Shown here: positions 53,911-64,000 of the stretch, in pieces
How positions within the stretch are numbered: position 1 is the first letter of the stretch
How the letters are laid out: each line of letters begins with the position of its first letter
DNA from: CAVVEQ01 sp963802095
GTDB taxonomy: Bacteria > Chloroflexota > Anaerolineae > Anaerolineales > Anaerolineaceae
Direction: 5' to 3'
Assembly (NCBI GenBank): GCA_963802095.1
Contig: CAWDHI010000007.1
Location: forward strand, 310,001 to 374,000
DNA: 64,000 nt
Notes under the pieces: generated by a model
What the model saw: only the letters and a program-made list of their open reading frames with translations
What the model was told of the DNA's origin: nothing
The model's database searches: none
Translations under genes and position numbers: made by a program

Positions 53911-54236
53911 GCATTGAAATCGTACCAGAAGATGAATCGATATTTACTAAATCAAGAAATGGGCAGGTTTATAATTCCAACCAGGGGATGATTAGATATA
54001 TTCGTCTAATTGACGAAAACATTCAGCCAAAAGAAACAGTAGCTATGCTTGATCCTTTGTATTTATTAGAGTTTGGGGTATTTGGGGAAAATGCTTCAAG
54101 GTCTCTTTTTATTTTATCAAATATCAATGATTACAAAGGTGACTCAATCCTAATTACTTCAAAAAAGATTAATTCACCTGAGTCACTTGGTTTGCATCTT
54201 GTCGCTTCCTCCAAGTATCTATTTATTTACCGATAA
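53910..54236 (+). pseudogene. 3' fragment, second copy of the C-terminus of the gene at 51556
   Basis: One open frame of about 108 residues reading EIVPEDESIFTKSR ... LLEFGVFGENASRSLF ... INSPESLGLHL ... IYR-stop. It parallels, segment by segment, the last part of the preceding pseudogene (EIAPEDESILTKSR ... LEFGLFGEN ... VPESIGLRLL ... IYR-stop). It has lost its 5' portion. An ATG at 53988 could initiate an 82-residue product, but this is probably a remnant. Confidence 0.7.
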
Positions 54237-54269
54237 ATGAAGCTTCACGCATTTGAGAAAGCAGTTTTC

Positions 54270-55147
54270 TCATAAACTTGCTTGTCGGATTTCTGAAAGT
54301 TGATGCGCTATCAAGCCAAGGACGAACATAAAACAACCAATAGTGATGCTAAGCATGGCACCTACGCTTACTCCCCTGCCTTGAATGGCAAAAGGAACCC
54401 CCCATAAAAAACCCATAATCACAAAAAATGCGGAAGCGGGGAGGAAGAACTTCAGGGGTTAAAGAGCATCATGATATTGATTATTTCGACAAGAGTCTCG
54501 AGAGCAGTGCGAAAACTGATAGTACTTTTTCCAGCTATGCGCCTTTTAACCGCAATTGGATAACCCAAGACCAGATTCTTTTGGTAAAGAAAAGTCATTG
54601 TCATTATGTCGCTTAATGCCATCCCGTCAGGACATATTTTCAAATACTTTTTGGCAAGATCGGACCGATACAGTTTATAACCTGAATTTAAGTCAATCTT
54701 GTTTAATGGAACAATAATATTTGCTACTATTCGAATAATCCACTTTCCAGTATCCCGATACCAACCAGATGAAGCATTGCCTCGATTTCCTACCACTAAA
54801 TCGGCATCGTGTTCCGTAGCATATTTGAGGATCTCATTGGCAGTTTCGATAGAATGCTGCCCGTCAGCATCCATCGTTAATAAGTATGGCGTATCAGTTT
54901 CAATCATTCCAGTTTTTATAGCCCCCCCGTACCCTTTATTGACTTTGTGGTGGATGACTCGAAAATGACTTCCGGAATTTTTTGAAAAAGCATCAAGGAG
55001 GGAACCGGTATTATCCTTGGAGCCATCATCCACAGCGATTAGTTTCATTTTTCGCCGCTTGGTTTCCGAAAGAATCGCTGGAAAAACAAGGGGGATGGCT
55101 TCCTCTTCGTTATAGACCGGGATGATAATCGTTATTTTTGGCAACAT
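54270..55147 (-). pseudogene. family-2 glycosyltransferase, frameshifted near the C-terminus
   Basis: The N-terminal about 230 residues are a complete GT2 catalytic domain of DPM1/polyprenol type: ITIIIPVYNEEEAI, AVDDGSKDNTG, NKGYGGAIKTG, LTMDADGQH (DxD) and SGYKLYRSD. At 54452 a stop follows AAC CCC TGA. With one more C in that run (54455-54458) the frame continues through two membrane helices (FVIMGFLWGVPFAIQGRG, LSITIGCFMFVLGLIAHQL) to a stop at 54270, the normal ending. The catalytic part might still work unanchored. ATG 55147 is preferred to a TTG at 55153. No other gene is linked. Confidence 0.85.
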
Positions 55148-55258
55148 ATCCAAATTATAGCGGTAAATCCAAGCAAATAATTATCTAAAAATAAGGATGA
55201 AATTTCTAAAAAGGTTTGAAATAATCGAAAAATCTTCCAGAAATTCAATTGATTTTTC

Positions 55259-55286
55259 TTGACAACACATTTCGCTTATCTATAAT
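55259..55286 (+). promoter_or_regulatory. rRNA promoter P1
   Basis: TTGACA, 16 bases, TATAAT, about 390 bases upstream of 16S. Confidence 0.7.
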
Positions 55287-55345
55287 CGACCCTCGCTGCT
55301 TGGGTCCGGTTTCGTCCCAAGATCGAGAAAAGGTAAATTTCCCCC

Positions 55346-55374
55346 TTGACAATAAAGCGCTAAACATCTAAAAT
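55346..55374 (+). promoter_or_regulatory. rRNA promoter P2
   Basis: TTGACA, 17 bases, TAAAAT, in tandem with P1. Confidence 0.65.
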
Positions 55375-55539
55375 AAGTAGCCGTTTGAAAAGAGATGATC
55401 TTGCTCCAGGCGGAGCGGATCGCTAACAACTGAAAATGGTGGCTTGAAGCACCGGCCCCGAGGACACCGCAACGTCACGCCGATGTTGACCGGAAAGACA
55501 GCAAGAGAGGTTACCATCGGTTCATTTTGTCAGCAGGTC

Positions 55540-55567
55540 TTGACAGGATAGCGGGAAGTGGTAAAAT
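55540..55567 (+). promoter_or_regulatory. possible rRNA promoter P3
   Basis: TTGACA, 16 bases, TAAAAT, about 110 bases before 16S; it could equally be a chance match inside the leader. Confidence 0.4.
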
Positions 55568-55591
55568 CCTGCCCTCGGAAACACGCTGAAC

Positions 55592-55618
55592 CTTGACAAC
55601 TGAATAGTGATAGGAAAC
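55592..55618 (+). other. 5' arm of the pre-16S processing stem
   Basis: 27 bases complementary to 57280-57306 with only two mismatches, bracketing 16S rRNA. Such stems are cut by RNase III to release pre-16S. Confidence 0.85.
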
Positions 55619-55678
55619 AGTAACCTGATTGATCCAGTCAATTTAATTTCCGTACTATACACCTGTAAAGGTGTTCTT

Positions 55679-57183
<1,505 letters not shown>

Positions 57184-57279
57184 TATGGAGCTCCGAGCAG
57201 CTGCCTTTGGGCAGCGGCTCTACTCCTTGTTCAAATTGCCCTGACGCGGTGTCGGGGCAGCTGGGTCAGCCAGATAAAA

Positions 57280-57306
57280 GTTTCCTGTCACTATTGAGTT
57301 GTCAAG
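57280..57306 (+). other. 3' arm of the pre-16S processing stem
   Basis: Pairs with 55592-55618 (25 of 27 positions), between the 16S 3' end and tRNA-Ile. Confidence 0.85.
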
Positions 57307-57313
57307 TGAATGC

Positions 57314-57387
57314 GGGCCTTTAGCTCAGTTGGTTAGAGCGCGCCTCTGATAAGGGCGAGGTCTCAGGTTCGAGCCCTGAAAGGCCCA
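57314..57387 (+). tRNA. tRNA-Ile (GAT)
   Basis: 74 bases; acceptor stem GGGCCTT/AAGGCCC, TAGCTCAGTTGG D-arm, anticodon GAT in CTGATAA, GGTTCGAGCCC T-arm. CCA is not encoded. It lies in the 16S-23S spacer. Confidence 0.97.
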
Positions 57388-57402
57388 TTGCCTTAAAAGC
57401 GC

Positions 57403-57475
57403 GGGGATGTAGCTCAGCTGGGAGAGCGCCGCCTTTGCAAGGCGGATGCCACGGGTTCGAGTCCCGTCATCTCCA
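57403..57475 (+). tRNA. tRNA-Ala (TGC)
   Basis: 73 bases; acceptor stem GGGGATG/CATCTCC, anticodon TGC in TTTGCAA, GGGTTCGAGTCCC T-arm. CCA is not encoded. Second spacer tRNA, 15 bases after tRNA-Ile. Confidence 0.97.
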
Positions 57476-57559
57476 CTGAGACGACATTTTGGACTGGAGA
57501 ATTGGTGCAAATAGTTATAAACGATTGATCTAGTAAGAGGCTGTCCCGCACGGATCGAT

Positions 57560-57588
57560 ACCCGACCCGACGGATAGCCGGGTCGGGT
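57560..57588 (+). other. strong hairpin in the tRNA-Ala/23S spacer
   Basis: ACCCGACCCG (57560-57569) pairs perfectly with CGGGTCGGGT (57579-57588) and is followed by TTCTACTT. It looks like a weak or anti-terminated terminator, or an RNA-processing element. Confidence 0.6.
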
Positions 57589-57608
57589 TTCTACTTAAAA
57601 AACGAACA

Positions 57609-57667
57609 GGTTGACTCTCTCTGAATGGTACTGATCATCGATAAGCGCCATTCAGAGCCGGTCAACC
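57609..57667 (+). other. long imperfect hairpin before 23S rRNA
   Basis: GGTTGAC with GTCAACC and CTCTGAATGG with CCATTCAGAG form an extended stem-loop in the 335-base spacer between tRNA-Ala and 23S. Probably part of rRNA maturation; no gene is seen in this spacer. Confidence 0.6.
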
Positions 57668-57701
57668 GGTGAAGGCCGAAAGCTGGCCGAAGCACCTTAC
57701 C

Positions 57702-57719
57702 AACTGAATAGCATGTAGG
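57702..57719 (+). other. 5' arm of the pre-23S processing stem
   Basis: 18 bases complementary to 60811-60828 with one mismatch, bracketing 23S rRNA. Confidence 0.8.
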
Positions 57720-57810
57720 CCAAGCATCTAATTACTAAAATTATTTGATTCTAAGTATTAAAATTGTAGAACAATGAGAATCTCGAAAGAGTTCCGTGTT
57801 CTCCGCATCA

Positions 57811-60769
<2,959 letters not shown>

Positions 60770-60810
60770 GGTGTGGAGAACAGGGACCTCTTTCGATTCA
60801 AAATAAAAAA

Positions 60811-60828
60811 CCTGCATGCTATTCAGTT
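60811..60828 (+). other. 3' arm of the pre-23S processing stem
   Basis: Pairs with 57702-57719 (17 of 18), between 23S and 5S. Confidence 0.8.
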
Positions 60829-60851
60829 CGTAAGATTAACAATGGAATAAA

Positions 60852-60975
60852 TCCTCTTGGTGATCTGAGCGACGGTGGTACACCCGGACACATCTCGAAC
60901 CCGGAAGTTAAGGCCGTCAGCGCCGATGGTACTTGGGGGGCGACCCCCTGGGAGAGTAGGTCGTTGCCAAGAGGA
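60852..60975 (+). rRNA. rrf: 5S ribosomal RNA
   Basis: About 120 bases; the terminal helix TCCTCTTGG/CCAAGAGGA closes it, with ACACATCTCGAAC, GAAGTTAAG and GAGAGTAGG conserved blocks. A short TTTTT follows the helix and probably ends the operon. Confidence 0.95.
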
Positions 60976-61005
60976 TTTTTCATTTAAATTTCTTCAAATC
61001 AACGC

Positions 61006-61035
61006 TTGTCAATATACTCCCTTCTGGTGTATAAT
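61006..61035 (+). promoter_or_regulatory. promoter of rpsU-infA
   Basis: TTGTCA, 18 bases, TATAAT. Transcription from near 61042 would give a leader of about 155 bases before rpsU. Confidence 0.65.
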
Positions 61036-61085
61036 CTTAATGTTCGCACGGTTGCTCTCGACATTGATTATCGGACAGGAGGAAA

Positions 61086-61103
61086 ATGCGTTCTTTCAGA
61101 TGA
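61086..61103 (+). CDS. putative leader peptide 1 of rpsU (MRSFR)
   Basis: Five codons with an ideal AGGAGGAA just upstream of ATG 61086. Its TGA overlaps the ATG of a second mini-ORF. Too short for codon evidence; supported by the ribosome site and by its place before an attenuator-like hairpin. Confidence 0.4.
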   Translation: MRSFR

Positions 61104-61138
61104 GATCAGAGTGTCCCATCCAGTCATTTCCCGGTTGA
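61100..61138 (+). CDS. putative leader peptide 2 of rpsU (12 codons)
   Basis: MRSECPIQSFPG, starting in an ATGA overlap with mini-ORF 1 and ending inside the 5' arm of the terminator hairpin. Ribosomes reaching its stop would cover that arm and favour read-through. Confidence 0.35.
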   Translation: MRSECPIQSFPG

Positions 61139-61163
61139 CCGCGCGAACGGCAGCCGTTTTTTT
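61132..61163 (+). terminator. attenuator-like terminator in the rpsU leader
   Basis: CGGTTG (61132-61137) pairs with CAGCCG (61151-61156), followed at once by T7. An upstream CGGTTGC (61049-61055) can pair with GCAGCCG (61150-61156) instead, giving a competing antiterminator. Confidence 0.5.
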
Positions 61164-61197
61164 ATCCCCATCCCAAAGAGAGGGGAGGTGAGAAATT

Positions 61198-61401
61198 GTG
61201 ACGACAGTAGTGTTACGACCAAATGAATCGCAGGATATGCTGCTGAAGCGCTTCCGCAAGAAAGTAGTTAAGAGCGGTGTTCTCAGCACGATCCGGCGAA
61301 AACGATGGTTCATCTCCAAGAGCGAAATGCGCCGGGTGGAGAAGAAGAAGTCCATCCGCCGGATCAAAAGGCGTCAATATTCGATGCACTCGACGGATTA
61401 A
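61198..61401 (+). CDS. rpsU: 30S ribosomal protein S21
   Basis: 67 residues, highly basic, with the family core ESQDMLLKRFRKKVVKSG and the C-terminal KKKSIRRIKRR. S21 lies near the 16S 3' end and takes part in initiation. GTG start at 61198 with GGGAGGTGAG upstream. Downstream of the rRNA operon and 17 bases before infA. Confidence 0.93.
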   Translation: MTTVVLRPNESQDMLLKRFRKKVVKSGVLSTIRRKRWFISKSEMRRVEKKKSIRRIKRRQYSMHSTD

Positions 61402-61418
61402 AGCTGGAGGAGGCAGGT

Positions 61419-61667
61419 ATGGCGAAAGAGGAAGATAAAATCCAGGTTGAGGGAAGGATCGTTGAAGCCCTTCCCGGAACCAATTTCCGGGTGAAACTGG
61501 ATAACGGGCACGAGGTGCTGGCATATTTATCCGGTAGAATGCGCAAGTATTACATTCGCATCCTTCTGGGAGACCATGTGCGCGTTGAAATGTCGCCCTA
61601 CGATCTCACCCGCGGGCGGATAGTCTACAGGGCCAAGAAGCCGAACGAACCAGCAATCGTCGCATAG
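61419..61667 (+). CDS. infA: translation initiation factor IF-1
   Basis: 82 residues, one OB-fold: KIQVEGRIVEALPGTNFRVKL, DNGHEVLAYLSGRMRKYYIRIL, GDHVRVEMSPYDLTRGRIVYR. IF-1 binds the 30S A site at initiation. ATG 61419 has GGAGGAGG 5 bases upstream; a longer in-frame reading from 61305 lies inside rpsU and is not family-like. Normally infA sits in the large ribosomal-protein cluster; here it is with rpsU. Confidence 0.96.
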   Translation: MAKEEDKIQVEGRIVEALPGTNFRVKLDNGHEVLAYLSGRMRKYYIRILLGDHVRVEMSPYDLTRGRIVYRAKKPNEPAIVA

Positions 61668-61682
61668 ATATCACAATAAAAT

Positions 61683-61720
61683 AGAACCGCTGATATTATC
61701 AGCGGTTCTACGTTTTAATA
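61683..61720. terminator. bidirectional terminator after infA and the HtrA gene
   Basis: Perfect 11-bp stem AGAACCGCTGA/TCAGCGGTTCT with a 5-base loop (61683-61709), T-rich on both exits, between convergent genes. Confidence 0.88.
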
Positions 61721-61732
61721 GCCCTATTGCGT

Positions 61733-62896
61733 TTAAGGCCGTTTATCCAACGTCACCTGCAAATCGATTTTTTCTCCCCCGCGCAACACGGTGATTGTAA
61801 CGGTTTCGTTGGGTTGTTTATTCATGATGAGGTAATTCAGGAATTGCCCGAAGTCCTGCACAGGTTGACCATCGATAGCCACGATCCAGTCACCACCTTT
61901 GTTTAAACCCTGGATGGATGTAGCCTCTGTACCTGCTTTAATCCCAGCCCGATCCGCAGGCCCGCCGGTCACCACGCTTGTCACATAAGCGCCATTCCCA
62001 TTTGCAATTTCCAGGGCATTCATGAACCGCAACGACATATTATCCAGGCTGCTGAGTCCCAAATAGGGATAATCGAATTTTCCCTCCTCGATAAGAAACG
62101 GGACCACCCGCTTGACGATGTTGATCGGTACGGCAAAACCGATACCAATATTTCCAGGTTCGCTCGCCATAATTGTCTGGCTGGTTTGGATGGCCCGGTT
62201 GATCCCAACCACCGATCCAAGAGTATCCAGGAGGGGTCCTCCGGAATTACCCGGGTTGATCGCTGCATCGGTTTGGATGAGACCAGAAGCGGTGAAAAAG
62301 CTGCCGCCAGGAGCCTGACGCATGGATTCCATGGTGCGTCCCAGGGCGGAGACAATGCCAGTGGTCATGGTGCTGGTCAAGCCGAAGGGATTGCCAATGG
62401 CGATCACCTGTTGTCCAACTTTGAGCTGATCGGAATTTCCCAGAGCCAAAGGAACTAGTTCCTCGGAAGGAACATTTACTTTAATGACTGCCAGGTCCGA
62501 ATCAGGGTCTTTTGCGATCACACTACCTTCCACTTTCAAGCCGGAAGGGAAATCTACTTCCAATGCATTGGCGTTATCAACAACATGAAAGTTGGTGATA
62601 ATGTGACCCTCCCGGTCATATACAAAACCCGAACCCAGACCACCTCCCTGGTCGCTGATCGTTTGAATGGAAACCACTCCAGGGTTGACCTGTTGGAATA
62701 GCACGGTCAGATCGGATTGGATTTCGGCCGGTGGAAGGGCTGGCGGCACTACACCGTTCTGGGATGGTGTTGCCGGCTGGGTGGGTCTTTCCAACAGGGG
62801 AAGATCAAACAATCCCAACGGTTGGCAGGCAGCCAGGATGATCGCAGTGATCACCACCACTCCAAGTTGTACAGGTCTACGAATAAGCTTTTTCAT
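61733..62896 (-). CDS. HtrA/DegP-like trypsin-type serine protease, lipoprotein
   Basis: 387 residues. A lipoprotein signal ends in LAAC (Cys24), so the enzyme is anchored outside the membrane. The catalytic triad is visible: His in ITNFHVVDNA, Asp in DPDSDLAVIKV, Ser in AINPGNSGGPLLD. One C-terminal PDZ domain follows (GPADRAGIKAGTEATSIQGLNKGGDWIVAIDG). Likely envelope protein quality control. ATG 62896 has AAAGGAGAA upstream. 36 bases downstream of the DnaJ-like gene. Confidence 0.95.
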   Translation of the reverse strand: MKKLIRRPVQLGVVVITAIILAACQPLGLFDLPLLERPTQPATPSQNGVVPPALPPAEIQSDLTVLFQQVNPGVVSIQTISDQGGGLGSGFVYDREGHIITNFHVVDNANALEVDFPSGLKVEGSVIAKDPDSDLAVIKVNVPSEELVPLALGNSDQLKVGQQVIAIGNPFGLTSTMTTGIVSALGRTMESMRQAPGGSFFTASGLIQTDAAINPGNSGGPLLDTLGSVVGINRAIQTSQTIMASEPGNIGIGFAVPINIVKRVVPFLIEEGKFDYPYLGLSSLDNMSLRFMNALEIANGNGAYVTSVVTGGPADRAGIKAGTEATSIQGLNKGGDWIVAIDGQPVQDFGQFLNYLIMNKQPNETVTITVLRGGEKIDLQVTLDKRP

Positions 62897-62932
62897 TTCA
62901 TTTTCTCCTTTGAATATCCAACGGGATAATAA

Positions 62933-63856
62933 TTATTTCCCGGAAGGACGTAATTGTTCAAATGCTTTTCTCTGTTGATCGGTGAGGTTTCGAGGTATGA
63001 GCACTTTCACTTTTACGAAAAGATCACCATGCTGTTGAGGACTGCGAAGGAGAGGCATACCCCGGTTTGCCAGACGAAAGGTCTGCCCAGGTTGGGTACC
63101 CGCCGGGATTGTGAGGAGAACATCCCCACCCGGTGTGGGTACAGAAACCTGTCCTCCAACCGCAGCGATATACAGATCGATGGCAACTTCCATAAAGAGA
63201 TCATCCCCCCTTCTTTCATAGGTGGAGTTAGGGGAGACTTCAATAACCAAATAGATATCCGATGCCTGCCCGTTTGCACCAGCCGGTCCAGCCCCGCGAA
63301 CCCGCACTTTGGTGCCTGTTTGCGCACCAGCTGGAATTTTTACTTCGATCCTTCGTTGCCCGATCTGTAAAACCCGGGTGGTCCCATGATAGGCTTCCAT
63401 CAGGTCGATGGGTGCACTTTGTTGAAGCGCGGGAACCTGGCGGGTTGTGCGGGTGGCATATCTTCCTTGCACGGGCATGCCACCGCCAAAGATCGCGCGG
63501 AAGAAATCCGAAAAACCTCCAAAGACTTCACCGAAATCGTTCACTTCCACGCGCCGGGTCTGGTAGTAACCTCTCGGTTGATCGGTCCACTGTGCCCAGT
63601 TGAAATTCCCCGGCGCGCCGTTCTGCTGCCACTGGGAGTAGGAACTGCCCAACTGGTCGTAGCGGGAGCGCTTCTCCGGGTCCTTCAGCACCTCGTATGC
63701 TTCATTGATTTCCTTAAACTTCTGTTCAGAGGTTTTATCACCCGGATTTTTATCGGGGTGGTATTTCTTTGCGAGGTTGCGATAGGCTTTCTTAATATCG
63801 GCATCCCCGGCTTTCCGGTCCACGCCAAGGATCTGGTAGTAATCTTTATAATCCAC
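62933..63856 (-). CDS. CbpA-type DnaJ co-chaperone (no zinc-finger domain)
   Basis: 307 residues: an N-terminal J domain (YYQILGVDRKAGDADIKKAYR, with HPD in KKYHPDKNPGD), a Gly/Gln/Tyr-rich linker, and two C-terminal substrate domains (RIEVKIPAGAQTGTKVRVRGAG and VSVPTPGGDVLLTIPAGTQPG). It lacks the CxxCxGxG repeats, so it is DnaJ class B/CbpA-like, a partner of DnaK. GTG 63856 gives the usual start MDYKDYYQILG; a TTG two codons earlier is possible. The remaining sequence to 64000 shows no gene. Confidence 0.93.
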   Translation of the reverse strand: MDYKDYYQILGVDRKAGDADIKKAYRNLAKKYHPDKNPGDKTSEQKFKEINEAYEVLKDPEKRSRYDQLGSSYSQWQQNGAPGNFNWAQWTDQPRGYYQTRRVEVNDFGEVFGGFSDFFRAIFGGGMPVQGRYATRTTRQVPALQQSAPIDLMEAYHGTTRVLQIGQRRIEVKIPAGAQTGTKVRVRGAGPAGANGQASDIYLVIEVSPNSTYERRGDDLFMEVAIDLYIAAVGGQVSVPTPGGDVLLTIPAGTQPGQTFRLANRGMPLLRSPQQHGDLFVKVKVLIPRNLTDQQRKAFEQLRPSGK

Positions 63857-64000
63857 GCGCAAGATTGTAAGGCTTTTAGAAGGTCATTTCAAGAGAATTA
63901 ATGAAATCTTATACAACTCTAACGATAAGTCAACCTAAATTGAATAATTACCACTGCCAATAACTGTGTAGTTGCGAAAGAAAAATATCAAGAATAAAAT

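Overview
The window looks like a chromosomal segment of an Anaerolineae-type member of the Chloroflexota. This rests on the 16S/23S sequences, the very long SecA, the lipoproteins and membrane proteins with Pro/Thr linkers, and the style of the oligopeptide-transport genes. No database search was run, so the placement is a judgement. GC content is moderate and most genes lie on the minus strand in tight, often ATGA/GTGA-overlapping operons.

Layout. 1-5068 (minus): DUF3090 and SCO1664-family genes, homoserine dehydrogenase, a thiolase-like small protein, folK, folP and the start of a dihydrolipoamide dehydrogenase that runs off the left edge. 5191-6727 (minus): a glutamine-amidotransferase-like hydrolase and murI. 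6797-7144: rplS with its own promoter and terminator. 7382-10501 (minus): frr-uppS-cdsA-glpX, a ribosome recycling/lipid carrier/phospholipid block. 10694-10921 (plus): a lone small protein behind a perfect sigma-70-type promoter. 10971-15567 (minus): two M16 peptidase subunits, acpS, a metallophosphoesterase and a ParB-like protein. 15775-17064 (plus): a pyridine-nucleotide flavoprotein. 17110-33656 (minus): small membrane protein, frameshifted dipeptidase, rpsA, an AlgJ/AlgI-like O-acetylation pair (AlgJ-like gene frameshifted), secA, two short membrane proteins, hutU, a CDGSH/ferredoxin protein, methyltransferase, SDR and a membrane-anchored beta-propeller protein. 33836-35255 (plus): cyclophilin and a lipoprotein. 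35324-40073 (minus): nadE and a 1287-residue HD-GYP sensor. 40201-46051 (minus): a complete peptide ABC transporter. 46319-51388 (minus): two LCP proteins, a Trm112-like zinc ribbon and a VanW protein. 51556-55147: a decayed glycosyltransferase/membrane-protein island. 55259-60975 (plus): a linked rRNA operon 16S-tRNA-Ile-tRNA-Ala-23S-5S with tandem promoters and clear processing stems. 61006-61667 (plus): rpsU-infA behind an attenuator-like leader. 61733-63856 (minus): an HtrA-type protease lipoprotein and a CbpA-type DnaJ protein.

The most unusual item is the substrate-binding protein of the peptide transporter (44354-46051). Its family-5 solute-binding fold reads as a clean circular permutation: the segment that is normally N-terminal lies at the C-terminus. 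Its mRNA leader carries an orphan, hairpin-masked perfect Shine-Dalgarno sequence resembling an mRNA-stabilising STAB-SD, and a strong hairpin separates it from the permease genes. Other points are the two-mini-ORF leader with a terminator before rpsU-infA, large insertions in SecA, and four separate frameshifted loci, all in accessory envelope or peptidase genes while housekeeping genes are intact. The frameshifts mostly fall at short homopolymers, so real decay and sequencing error both remain possible.
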